Source of the DNA: an uncultured Clostridia bacterium
GTDB taxonomy: Bacteria > Bacillota > Clostridia > Christensenellales > CAG-314
Assembly: GCA_947630425.1 (NCBI GenBank)
Contig: CANRHN010000015.1
Location: 1 to 36,121 of the forward strand
Direction: 5' to 3'
Length of the DNA stretch: 36,121 bases
In this document: positions 7,820 through 15,349 of the stretch, one piece after another
Position numbering within the stretch: the first letter of the stretch is position 1
Layout of the letters: every line of letters starts with the position of its first letter
The notes under the pieces: generated by a model
Told to the model about the DNA's origin: nothing
The model's input: only the letters and a program-made list of their open reading frames with translations
Database searches by the model: none
Program-made: the position numbers and the translations under genes

Positions 7820-9181
7820 CTACCTCAACACTTCGCTCAGATCGTACAACTTGGCGTCGGTGGAAACGACAATAACGCTGTCTCCCTCCAAAATTTTGTC
7901 GTCGCCGCTTGGAATGATCGTTTCCTTTCCGCGAATGATACCGCCGACAATCACATTGGACTTGAGGCGCAATTCCTTTAACGATTTGTCAATGAGCTTG
8001 CAGTCGGAAAGCACCTTGAACTCCAATGCTTCCGCGTGTTCGTCCATCAAGCTGTAAATTGTTTCCACCTTGCTGGAAAGGGTGTTGTTGAGTGCGCGCG
8101 CGTATCTTTGCAAAGAGTCCGCAACAAGTTTGCGCGGAGACACAATGCTGTCTAAGCCGAGCTTTTCCGCAAGGTCCGCAAGCTCGCCTTGGTTGACCTT
8201 GGCTATCACCTTGGGCACTTCCTGACTGCCCGCGTAGAAGCAAATCAAAATGTTTTCCTCGTCCGTACCCGTCAGCGCAACGAATGCGTCGGTACTTTTG
8301 ATACCCTCTTCCATCAGCAAATCGTGGTTCATTCCGTCGCCGTGAATGAGTGTTGCGCCCGAAGGTAAAATTTCCGCAAGGTCGGCGCAACGCTCCTCGT
8401 TACGTTCGATAATTTTGACAAAGAAACCGTTGCCCGCAAGCAGCTTGGCAAGGTAGTACGCGGTGGTACTTCCTCCCAATATGATGACGTCGCGTCCCTG
8501 CTTTTGCACCGCGCCTATGCTCTTGAGAAATTTGTGCGCTTCGGCGCGCTTTACCATAAAAGCCACTTTGTCGCCCTCTTTCAACACAAATGTGCCCATG
8601 GGAACATGCACCGCTTCGCCACGCTGAACCGCACACACGACAAACTCGATGGGACACTTCTTGCGCAAATCCATCACACTGCTGTCGCAAAGCGTTGAGC
8701 CGCGGCGGACGATAAGCTCCAACAACTGTATTTTTTTGCCCGCAAAGTTGTCTACGGAAACGGCGGAAGGCAGCTTTAACCAGTCAAAAAGCGTTTCCGC
8801 AGTGGTCCTTTCGGGGTTGAGCGCCATGGAAATTCCAAGCTCGTTTATGATAAAATCAAGCCCGTCCTCGTTGTAGTCCGTTTCTCTGATACGGGCAACC
8901 GTGTGTTTTGCTCCCATGCGACCCGCCAAAAAGCAGCTAAGCATGTTTACTTCGTCCGATTCCGTCACCGCAATAAACAAATCCGCTTTGCTTACGCGAG
9001 CGGAAAGCAACATCTCTCGCGAGGTTGCGCTGCCGCACACCGCCATAACGTCGTACATGTTGGAAATTTCCTCAATTACGGCGGGGTCGTTGTCTATTGC
9101 CGTGATGTCATGTTGGTCTTTGGTCATGCTGTCTATGATGGCTTTGCCCACCTTGCCACAGCCTGCAACAATTATTCTCAT
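7820..9181 (-). CDS. trkA: Trk potassium uptake regulatory subunit TrkA
   Basis: This 453-residue cytoplasmic protein gates the TrkH channel by binding nucleotides. It has the duplicated RCK layout: a first Rossmann domain beginning at VAGCGKVG near residue 5, a TrkA-C domain, a second Rossmann domain near residue 230 (IILGGSTTAYYLAK), and a second TrkA-C domain at the end. Full length is typical for TrkA and about twice that of single-RCK KtrA proteins. The start at 9181 has AAGAGGATTGT before it; in-frame codons further upstream lack a ribosome site and lie ahead of the promoter. It forms an operon with trkH. Confidence 0.93.
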   Translation of the reverse strand: MRIIVAGCGKVGKAIIDSMTKDQHDITAIDNDPAVIEEISNMYDVMAVCGSATSREMLLSARVSKADLFIAVTESDEVNMLSCFLAGRMGAKHTVARIRETDYNEDGLDFIINELGISMALNPERTTAETLFDWLKLPSAVSVDNFAGKKIQLLELIVRRGSTLCDSSVMDLRKKCPIEFVVCAVQRGEAVHVPMGTFVLKEGDKVAFMVKRAEAHKFLKSIGAVQKQGRDVIILGGSTTAYYLAKLLAGNGFFVKIIERNEERCADLAEILPSGATLIHGDGMNHDLLMEEGIKSTDAFVALTGTDEENILICFYAGSQEVPKVIAKVNQGELADLAEKLGLDSIVSPRKLVADSLQRYARALNNTLSSKVETIYSLMDEHAEALEFKVLSDCKLIDKSLKELRLKSNVIVGGIIRGKETIIPSGDDKILEGDSVIVVSTDAKLYDLSEVLR

Positions 9182-9212
9182 ACAATCCTCTTTTACTCGA
9201 ATATATGCGTCT

Positions 9213-9226
9213 TGCCTGAACAGGCA
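9213..9226. promoter_or_regulatory. Palindrome in the trkA leader
   Basis: TGCCTG-AA-CAGGCA is a perfect 6-2-6 inverted repeat between the predicted transcription start and the trkA ribosome site. It could be an operator or a small leader hairpin; nothing more can be said. Confidence 0.35.
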
Positions 9227-9244
9227 CATATTTTTGCAGAATAT

Positions 9245-9273
9245 ATTGTAGCACAACAATTCAACTAATGCAA
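9245..9273 (-). promoter_or_regulatory. Promoter of the trkA-trkH operon
   Basis: On the minus strand, TTGCAT (9273-9268) and TACAAT (9250-9245) are separated by 17 bp, about 65 bp before trkA. Confidence 0.65.
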
Positions 9274-9280
9274 CACAAAA

Positions 9281-9308
9281 AAACGAACAGCTCGATTGCT
9301 GTTCGTTT
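9281..9308 (-). terminator. Terminator of the acyl-CoA synthetase-like gene
   Basis: AAACGAACAGC (9281-9291) pairs with GCTGTTCGTTT (9298-9308) around six bases. Read on the minus strand it runs into a T tract (A run at 9277-9283 on the plus strand). It follows the stop codon at 9325. Confidence 0.8.
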
Positions 9309-9324
9309 GTTGACTGTTCGGCGT

Positions 9325-10905
9325 TTAACCGCGTTGCTCCAGACTGCGAAAATCTATTTTGCCAAGCGGCGTTCGGGGCATAACGTCTATCACTTCCACA
9401 AAGCGCGGCACTGCGTAACCTATAAGATTTGCTCTGCAATGCTCTCTTACCTTTTGAGTCACTTCTTCCGCTTCCATAGGACGTTTCAAGGTCAGGTACA
9501 CCTTGACGAATTGTTTGCCGTCCACCTTGACGCCCACGGCGCACGCTTCCGAAACAAACTCCAATTTGTCAACGCAGCTTTCTATTTGCGCGGGAAACAC
9601 ATTGACGGCAGCAATTTTTAACGAGCGTTTTTTTCTGTCGACCACGTACAAATACCCGTCGTCAACGTAACCGATATCGCCCGTTTTTACCCAAACGACG
9701 CCGTTGCGTTCTTCAAGGCAGTCCTCTCCCTCAAGATAACCGCTCATTACGCCGTCGCCGCTTATGCAAATTTCGCCCGTTGCGCCCTGCGGCAAAACCG
9801 CGCCGCTGTCATCGCGAATTTCCACGGCGAAATCGGGCATCGGACGTCCGCAACTTCCCTTTTTGTAAAAATCGAAATTGTTTACAACGGCAACGCCGCA
9901 CATCTCGGTAAGTCCGTAACCGCGCATAAGCCGCGCACGAGTGCCGTACTTCGACAAAATGGCGTCCACCTGTTCAACCAGACTTTCCTCGCACACGTCG
10001 CCGCCGCACCAAATTACGTCCAAATTGCCAAGACTCTTGCGATCCAAAACCTTTACCGCAAGCATTTTTTTGAGCATTGCCGGCACAACCGACCAAACCT
10101 TTATGTTGTACCTGTCGAAAATATGCGCAACGGCTTTTACGTCAAACTTCGGAACAAGCACAAGGCTGTACCCCACCGAAAGCGGTCCGTGCATTGCCGA
10201 ACACAGCCCGTATGCGTGAAACACAGGCAACGTTGCCAAATTGAAATCGCCGTGATGTACGTCGGGGTGGTACATTTTCAACATTCCCTGCACCACGCCC
10301 TGAAAGGCTCTGTTGGTAAGTTTGACGATTTTGGGCGCGCCGCTTGTGCCGCCGCTGTGCATGTAGCAAAGCACATCCTCCGCGTTGCCCTCCACCACCG
10401 TTTTGACGTTTGAGCCGAGTTTCAACAACCCCGCATAAGTGTCCGTTCCCCTCAAACGCTTGCCCATTGCCGAATACAGCTTGTAAACGGGCTTGCGCAA
10501 GGTTACGTAATCGGCGATACTGCATCGCACAAGTCGCTGTTTCAACGCCAACAGTGCGCGCTCGTCCTTTACCGTTGCGTCGTAAAAAAGCAACGCCTTC
10601 GATTGCGTTTTTTTCACGTTGTCCGCAAGTAAATTTACAGGGACCAAGGGGTGAACGACATTGGCGACAATTCCCAGCTTGCTGCACGCGTAAAAAGCCG
10701 CCAACGCCTGCGGACAGGTGGGCAATTGCAACGTGATCACGTCGCCCTTTTTCAATCCCATCTGCTTAAAAGCCCCCGCCAAACGTTCAACGTCGTCCAA
10801 AAACTTTACAATGGGAAGCTTGTGACCGTAAAACACGATACAGCCGTTGCGGTCTGCGCCTTGCCGCAAAAATTCATAACAGGTTGTCGATGTACAGGAA
10901 GTCAT
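9325..10905 (-). CDS. AMP-dependent acyl-CoA synthetase/ligase family enzyme
   Basis: This 526-residue cytoplasmic enzyme belongs to the ANL adenylating superfamily, which activates a carboxylic acid with ATP and normally transfers it to CoA. Core motifs are in order: the phosphate loop MHSGGTSGAPK near 182-192, YGLTE at 330-334, TGD at 408-410 and the C-terminal PLGKID with the adenylation Lys about 516. All key residues look intact. The substrate cannot be read from sequence; medium or long-chain fatty acids, aromatic acids or a carrier-protein target are all possible. It is transcribed alone from its own promoter and has its own terminator, so neighbours give no hint. The ribosome site (TTAGGT) is weak. 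Confidence 0.88.
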   Translation of the reverse strand: MTSCTSTTCYEFLRQGADRNGCIVFYGHKLPIVKFLDDVERLAGAFKQMGLKKGDVITLQLPTCPQALAAFYACSKLGIVANVVHPLVPVNLLADNVKKTQSKALLFYDATVKDERALLALKQRLVRCSIADYVTLRKPVYKLYSAMGKRLRGTDTYAGLLKLGSNVKTVVEGNAEDVLCYMHSGGTSGAPKIVKLTNRAFQGVVQGMLKMYHPDVHHGDFNLATLPVFHAYGLCSAMHGPLSVGYSLVLVPKFDVKAVAHIFDRYNIKVWSVVPAMLKKMLAVKVLDRKSLGNLDVIWCGGDVCEESLVEQVDAILSKYGTRARLMRGYGLTEMCGVAVVNNFDFYKKGSCGRPMPDFAVEIRDDSGAVLPQGATGEICISGDGVMSGYLEGEDCLEERNGVVWVKTGDIGYVDDGYLYVVDRKKRSLKIAAVNVFPAQIESCVDKLEFVSEACAVGVKVDGKQFVKVYLTLKRPMEAEEVTQKVREHCRANLIGYAVPRFVEVIDVMPRTPLGKIDFRSLEQRG

Positions 10906-10928
10906 GTTTGTACCTAAGCAATAAATTC

Positions 10929-10957
10929 AGTATATCAAATTGTGGCGCAAATTGCAA
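10929..10957 (-). promoter_or_regulatory. Promoter of the acyl-CoA synthetase-like gene
   Basis: On the minus strand, TTGCAA (10957-10952) and TATACT (10934-10929) are separated by 17 bp, just ahead of the start at 10905. Confidence 0.65.
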
Positions 10958-11021
10958 GATATAAATACGTTGATTACGTTTTGACAACAATTGTATTTGG
11001 TAAAAACCGTAATTTTGCAGC

Positions 11022-11044
11022 AAAAAACCCGCCGAAAGCGGGTT
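11022..11044 (-). terminator. Terminator of the phosphoribosyltransferase gene
   Basis: On the minus strand AACCCGC and GCGGGTT (11044-11038 and 11032-11026) enclose TTTCG and are followed by a T run (11027-11022). Confidence 0.78.
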
Positions 11045-11061
11045 AAAAGCCATTTGAGACA

Positions 11062-11598
11062 TTACAAAAGCGGAATAACTCCCAAGTAACAAATATCCTC
11101 TCGGTTTGCCGCCTTGCCTTCGGCAAGCACAAACGCTTTTTTGCATACTGTACCGCCGCTCATTTCCACCAGCTTTTCCAGCCCGACAAGGCTGTTGCCC
11201 GTGGAAACAACGTCATCTATGATGCCTACTTTTTTGCCGCGCATAAGCTCAGAATCGTGCTTGGAAACGTACAGTTTTTGCTCGCGCCCCGTGGTGATAC
11301 TGCTGTTTATGGCAACTTCTATGCCGTCCTGCATGTACAACTTTTTGGATTTGCGCGCCACGGCATAAAACGAGTGCCCCAACTCTCGGGCAATAACATG
11401 GGTCAGCTGCAATCCCTTGCTTTCTGCGGTAAGCAACACGTCGCAATCGGAAACAAGTTTGCTCAACTGTTTGCCGCAGTGTTCGGTAAGTGCAACGTTG
11501 CCGTGCAGATTGAAAAATGCAATTTTAACTCCGCTCGGCAAAGGCAAAATGGGCAATTCGGCAGTCATGCCTTGCAAATCAACTTTTAGTGTGTTCAC
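11062..11598 (-). CDS. Adenine phosphoribosyltransferase-like enzyme (type I PRTase)
   Basis: This 178-residue enzyme has the type I phosphoribosyltransferase fold. The PRPP loop VGIIDDVVSTGNS has the paired Asp and the STG turn. An AESKGL segment and the flexible-loop area before it resemble adenine and xanthine phosphoribosyltransferases, so the likely role is purine base salvage, forming a nucleotide and pyrophosphate from PRPP. GTG at 11598 is preferred as start because CGGAG lies 7 bases upstream. An ATG 13 codons further up (11637) sits where transcription should begin and has no ribosome site. Which purine is used, or whether it acts in regulation like PurR, is not decided by sequence alone. 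Confidence 0.82.
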   Translation of the reverse strand: MNTLKVDLQGMTAELPILPLPSGVKIAFFNLHGNVALTEHCGKQLSKLVSDCDVLLTAESKGLQLTHVIARELGHSFYAVARKSKKLYMQDGIEVAINSSITTGREQKLYVSKHDSELMRGKKVGIIDDVVSTGNSLVGLEKLVEMSGGTVCKKAFVLAEGKAANREDICYLGVIPLL

Positions 11599-11640
11599 TG
11601 TTCTTCTCCGTTTTTTTCTTACGTTGTTATGTGACATTAT

Positions 11641-11670
11641 ATTGTACTACATTTGACTGCATTGTGTCAA
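11641..11670 (-). promoter_or_regulatory. Promoter of the phosphoribosyltransferase gene
   Basis: On the minus strand, TTGACA (11670-11665) and TACAAT (11646-11641) are 18 bp apart. The expected transcription start falls almost on the upstream ATG at 11637, which supports the GTG at 11598 as the true start. Confidence 0.72.
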
Positions 11671-11680
11671 TAGTAAATTT

Positions 11681-12268
11681 TCAAACGCGACATGGGGGTT
11701 CGATTTTTTGACCGTTTTGGTAAACGAGGAAAATTTTGTCCCCTTTGACCAAGTAGCCTTTTTCGGCATAACGCCACAGCGGAACGTCGCTTTTGGAATC
11801 GGAATAGTAGGCGGTCAGGGGCGCGTTATCGTACTTTTCGCAAAAGTATTTTACCTTGTATTTGCCATGACAGTGCTTGCCGTTCAGCTTTCCTTTGGCG
11901 CTGAAATCGGTAGCGACACAAGACACGCCCAAACGCTTGCACGCCTCGCCCACCACAAAAAACGGGGTTGCGGAAATAACAATGTCGTCCTCGCGGCGGC
12001 AGTCGAGGTACCATTGTTTTACTCTGCACATGTTTTTGTCCCAGAATTTTTGAACAAAACGCTCCACGTTCGGCACAAACAACACAAAACCCTCAAGCAA
12101 CAACAAGTAGACGTTTTTGTTGAGAATGCGTACTGCGCGCAGGAGCATTGCAACGATTATCACAGGCAAGTACAGCAACAAATAGGGAAGCCTCAGGGTG
12201 CAAAAAATAGAAAAGCGGCGCATACTGTTGCCGCGAAATATTGTGTCGTCAAAATCATAGCTGTTCAT
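11681..12268 (-). CDS. HAD-superfamily phosphatase (HAD-IB-like)
   Basis: This protein of about 195 residues opens with the HAD nucleophile motif DFDDT (Asp5 and Asp7) followed by a GNS turn. A hydrophobic stretch follows (about 25-47, with a second near 55-70). Motif II is the Ser-Ala-Thr-Pro near 100, and a late SDSKSDVPL segment supplies the acidic motif. The layout fits HAD-IB phosphatases such as phosphoserine- or phosphatidylglycerophosphate-type enzymes; the hydrophobic part hints at a membrane-associated substrate, which is inference. ATG at 12268 begins right at the predicted transcription start, so the message may be leaderless; an in-frame ATG at 12307 lies upstream of the -10 box and lacks a ribosome site. 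Confidence 0.78.
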   Translation of the reverse strand: MNSYDFDDTIFRGNSMRRFSIFCTLRLPYLLLYLPVIIVAMLLRAVRILNKNVYLLLLEGFVLFVPNVERFVQKFWDKNMCRVKQWYLDCRREDDIVISATPFFVVGEACKRLGVSCVATDFSAKGKLNGKHCHGKYKVKYFCEKYDNAPLTAYYSDSKSDVPLWRYAEKGYLVKGDKIFLVYQNGQKIEPPCRV

Positions 12269-12274
12269 GTCTAT

Positions 12275-12303
12275 ATTGTACCATATCGAAACCGTTTGCG
12301 CAA
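12275..12303 (-). promoter_or_regulatory. Promoter of the HAD phosphatase gene (possibly leaderless)
   Basis: On the minus strand, TTGCGC (12303-12298) and TACAAT (12280-12275) are separated by 17 bp. The -10 box ends 6 bp before the ATG at 12268, placing the expected +1 on that ATG. Confidence 0.5.
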
Positions 12304-12433
12304 GCATATTGCCGACAACAAAAAACGCTTCCGCAAAAGGCAGTTGTCGAAATGGATTTACAAAAATTAAAATTTTATGATAATCATTGGGGTAAGATTA
12401 AACCAATACCCTTTGCCATTTTTAATCCTTAGA

Positions 12434-12766
12434 TTAAATTCTAGACTCAATAAAGAAGATTTCATCAAGCGATAGGCGATTTTTGTATCCGATTGCTTTT
12501 TCGACAATGATTTTTGCACCTTGTGCGCACAAAAAGTTTTCAGCGTTAATATATGATTGCTCATAAGTGAGTGGTTGTTGTGTATTTACCGTATTCCACA
12601 CATATGTTTCAACATAATATTTTGACATCAACGATTTGATGTACTCTTGCATTTTTTGATAAAGCCCCGCATTGTGATATGTGCGAAGCAATAGCACTTC
12701 GTTATAAAGATCGGAAATGCCCTTTATGTCTTTGAATTTATCAAAAATATCCAGATAATCGTTCAT
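12434..12766 (-). CDS. Unknown 110-residue protein at the end of the restriction-modification operon
   Basis: This small, soluble-looking protein is rich in Tyr, Asn and Lys, with predicted helices and no signal peptide. I do not recognise a family. A good ribosome site (AGGAG, 6 bases) precedes ATG 12766, and the gene follows the second methylase by 70 bp on the same strand, so it is likely the last gene of the operon. It shares the AT-rich base use of the operon rather than that of the HAD gene beyond it. A 7-bp AT hairpin (12421-12438) overlaps its stop but has no T run on this strand. A role linked to restriction is only a guess from position. Confidence 0.68.
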   Translation of the reverse strand: MNDYLDIFDKFKDIKGISDLYNEVLLLRTYHNAGLYQKMQEYIKSLMSKYYVETYVWNTVNTQQPLTYEQSYINAENFLCAQGAKIIVEKAIGYKNRLSLDEIFFIESRI

Positions 12767-12836
12767 ATTTTACTCCTATTAAATCTCCTTGCAAGTAATT
12801 TGAACAGAAAAGATTTTTATATCTTTCGCCTTTACT

Positions 12837-13577
12837 TTATTTCTTAAACACAAACAGATACTCATGCGCAAGCAGAAGAAAATTAAACTTGATGCTGTTC
12901 GTTTTCCAATAGCCTGTTGCCATGCAGTTATGCTGCTCTTTGATAATGATCTCTTTTGTCTTGAAACCGGCAAGTTCAAACACTCGCATAGTTTCAAAGG
13001 CGAGAGGCTTGACCATGCCTTTTTGCCTCGTGTCGCCCATGAGGATAGCACAAAATTTTTCCTTTTTCAACACACGATAACATTCTTCGGCAACTTTCCC
13101 CATTTCAAACAGAAACTCTTTTATTGGCAACAGGGAAAGATCACCGTCAATGTCCTCGCTGTAATGTATAATATCGGCATACGGCGGGTGTGTGCATATC
13201 AGGTCTATGCTCTTGTCGCCTAAAGGCAAGGCGCGCGCGTCGCCGACGGTAAGCGTCGTGGTTGCTTGCGCGTCAAAATCAAACTCACACTTTCTCTTTG
13301 TAAGTTCAATTGCGCTCGGATTTATGTCAATGCCAACGAAATTTCTGTGCGTAAGCTTAGCTTCAACAGCTGTCGTGCCGCCGCCCACGAATTGATCCAA
13401 CACGGTGTCACCCTCTTTGGAATAGCGAAGAATGACGTTGCGGGGGATATACGGCGACCAATTACCGCGATACTTTGCGTCATGAGTTGCCCACTTCCCA
13501 CGGTCGGGGAAAGCCCAAACAGTGTTGGTTTCAAGTTCGAAATTTTCAGGTTGTAAGGGTATTTTCTTTTTCGCCAT
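12837..13577 (-). CDS. DNA methyltransferase, second methylase of the DpnII-type system
   Basis: This 246-residue SAM-dependent enzyme is of the N6-adenine/N4-cytosine DNA methylase group. The SAM-binding motif FVGGGTT is at about 63-69, the GIDINP acidic strand near 82, and the catalytic motif is CTHPPY near 128-133, with THPPY in place of the usual DPPY or SPPY. Motif I comes before motif IV, the reverse of DpnA, whose order is beta-class. In DpnII systems a second methylase also protects single-stranded or hemimethylated GATC, which is the likely role, but this protein is not a plain DpnA copy. ATG 13577 (AAGG, 7 bases) is chosen; it starts 2 bp after the DpnII stop. A TTG at 13583 is possible. 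Confidence 0.85.
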   Translation of the reverse strand: MAKKKIPLQPENFELETNTVWAFPDRGKWATHDAKYRGNWSPYIPRNVILRYSKEGDTVLDQFVGGGTTAVEAKLTHRNFVGIDINPSAIELTKRKCEFDFDAQATTTLTVGDARALPLGDKSIDLICTHPPYADIIHYSEDIDGDLSLLPIKEFLFEMGKVAEECYRVLKKEKFCAILMGDTRQKGMVKPLAFETMRVFELAGFKTKEIIIKEQHNCMATGYWKTNSIKFNFLLLAHEYLFVFKK

Positions 13578-13579
13578 TT

Positions 13580-14443
13580 TCAAGCCTTAAACAGTTGAGA
13601 TATTATACCGCTTTCCAAATCGGCAATGCAGTACATGTTATCCAAAACATCGAAGGTTTCTTCAAGATTATGCCGTGCGGATTTCCAGCCTTGCCCATCA
13701 GTAAACCACACAAAAGCGAAGCCGTCTATGTCTTTTGCTTCCAATGCGATGGTTTTGTAGCTCCTTGCCGTTTCATTGAGTTTTGAACCACTACTTGCAT
13801 AGAAATTCGTTTCAATTCCGTAAACTATGTTGCCTTTGCGAACAACAAAGTCAAATCGCTTTTCGGTTTTACCCGTGTTGGAAATGCTCGACAAATCTAA
13901 CCCCCACCGCCGTTCAATGTCTGATATGTACATTTCTTTAAAATAGTCACTGCCCTTTACAAGCCCAGCATTTTTCAAATATGACTCCACGAGATCTTCC
14001 ATAAGGTGTCCGCCGCGATTTTTGCGACCGTTACTGTCAAGACCGACTTCCACGCCTGTAACGTAATCCACGAGGTTTCCTATCAACTTTTGGGAAATCA
14101 GCTTGAACAATCCCGTTTTTCGCATAAACGCCTTGTACTCCTCGGCAGAGCAGTTCATTTGGCGGAAATCGAACAAATACTCTCCGTCGCCGTCAATAGC
14201 GTAAATTTCTCGTCCTCTAATTGCCAACAGGATGGGAATACACTTTAAAATCTCGGGATACTTTGTCAAAAGCGCCTCAAAGTCGGCTTCGATATTCTTC
14301 GAGCCAATAAGAGAATTGAGAATGTTGAGTTCAACTTTTATAGAATCGACATTTCCATAGACCTTTTCAAAATCAACGTAATATTTGTAGTCGCAGATAC
14401 TGTTTCTGAAACTCTTAAACCAATCACTAAAATTTCGTTGCAT
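13580..14443 (-). CDS. dpnII: Type II restriction endonuclease, DpnII family (GATC)
   Basis: This 287-residue protein agrees in length and in many recalled segments with pneumococcal DpnII (288 residues): an SIKV..LN..NSLIGSKNI stretch near 34-51, LVDYVTGVEVG near 124-134, NGRKNR near 138-143, SKLNETARSYK near 220-230, and TDGQGW. The probable catalytic core is RFDFVV (Asp198) with GIETNFY (Glu211, Asn213), a PD-(D/E)xK variant. It should cut unmethylated GATC. The start at 14443 has AAGGAG six bases before it; upstream in-frame codons lie in the end of the preceding gene. Gene order is dam, GIY-YIG, dpnII, second methylase. Confidence 0.92.
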   Translation of the reverse strand: MQRNFSDWFKSFRNSICDYKYYVDFEKVYGNVDSIKVELNILNSLIGSKNIEADFEALLTKYPEILKCIPILLAIRGREIYAIDGDGEYLFDFRQMNCSAEEYKAFMRKTGLFKLISQKLIGNLVDYVTGVEVGLDSNGRKNRGGHLMEDLVESYLKNAGLVKGSDYFKEMYISDIERRWGLDLSSISNTGKTEKRFDFVVRKGNIVYGIETNFYASSGSKLNETARSYKTIALEAKDIDGFAFVWFTDGQGWKSARHNLEETFDVLDNMYCIADLESGIISQLFKA

Positions 14444-14453
14444 TTTGTTCTCC

Positions 14454-15338
14454 TTAAAAATCTTTTGGTGATTTGCCGTCATCTGTTCGCCACATTACGT
14501 TACCGCTCAAACTGCACCCGCCAACAAAGCCTGCGGCAGCAGAGGGGCTTGAAAACAATATATCTTCGGTTGTGCATCCGTTTGCAATTTTATCTACATT
14601 TTGTTTACGCGCTTTTATTGTAAATTCATGTGCGCTTTTGCTTATGCTCGCGCTTATGGCACTCCCTTTCAACAACACAAAACCTTCATTCGTTAAGACG
14701 CCTTTTGCCTCCAATTTGCCTGTATAATGGAATGTACCTACGACTACATTTGAAGTTGTATTGTTTTTAGGCGTATCAGATTTGATAATCGGCTCAAAAA
14801 CCGAATGACCCATTACGCCAATGATCATACGCGCATATTCTATGTACTCCGATAGCTCACTTTCTTTTTCCTCGGTAACATTTCCCTGATTGGGATCGTT
14901 GCCATTTAATATTTCATAACGATTTGCTCGCTTTGCAAGATCGGTAAATTGATTTTCCAAATAGCTGATTTCTGTCGGTCCAAACGAGTTGTTTTGCGTC
15001 GTCAAAGCAATAACCTCGTTCCAATCATTCCAATACCGCTCTTTGTTATTCCGTTTGTGTTCATTGATTCGGTAAAGCAAGCCTTCGCCGTTTTTTCGCA
15101 CAACAGCTTGACCGATATAAATAGAATTTTTACCTGTATCCGCATTTTGACCGAGCAAGAAATATATGCCGGTTTGTTTCAAATGTTTTACAATATCACC
15201 ATGCCCGTCCTTACAAACATCAAGCATGGTACGCGGTATTTTATAAACAATGCCTGTCCAATTTTGCAGGGTACATTTTATTCTTTGCGACGGATCTCCA
15301 TCCATCAAGAACACCTGTATGGTTTTGCTTTGAATCAT
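14454..15338 (-). CDS. GIY-YIG domain protein with DUF4357 inside the DpnII operon
   Basis: This 294-residue protein has a GIY-YIG nuclease-type domain: GIY at 57-59, YIG at 74-76, Arg about 90 in LLYRINEH, and an acidic TEISYLEN segment (Glu123 or Glu128). The C-terminal part (about 210-290), with its GFVLLKGS core and Ser-rich end, matches the DUF4357 module often attached to such proteins. A predicted helix-rich link separates them. The gene lies between the Dam methylase (11 bp) and DpnII (10 bp) with strong ribosome sites, so all are co-expressed. It may be a nicking or repair nuclease, or a second restriction activity on modified DNA; the sequence does not decide. Classical DpnII loci lack it. 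Confidence 0.82.
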   Translation of the reverse strand: MIQSKTIQVFLMDGDPSQRIKCTLQNWTGIVYKIPRTMLDVCKDGHGDIVKHLKQTGIYFLLGQNADTGKNSIYIGQAVVRKNGEGLLYRINEHKRNNKERYWNDWNEVIALTTQNNSFGPTEISYLENQFTDLAKRANRYEILNGNDPNQGNVTEEKESELSEYIEYARMIIGVMGHSVFEPIIKSDTPKNNTTSNVVVGTFHYTGKLEAKGVLTNEGFVLLKGSAISASISKSAHEFTIKARKQNVDKIANGCTTEDILFSSPSAAAGFVGGCSLSGNVMWRTDDGKSPKDF

Positions 15339-15349
15339 ACTTTTCTCCT

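Noticed and set aside
12421..12438. AT-rich hairpin as terminator of the restriction-modification operon
   Set aside because: A 7-bp TTTAATC/GATTAAA stem overlaps the stop codon but is not followed by a T run on the minus strand.
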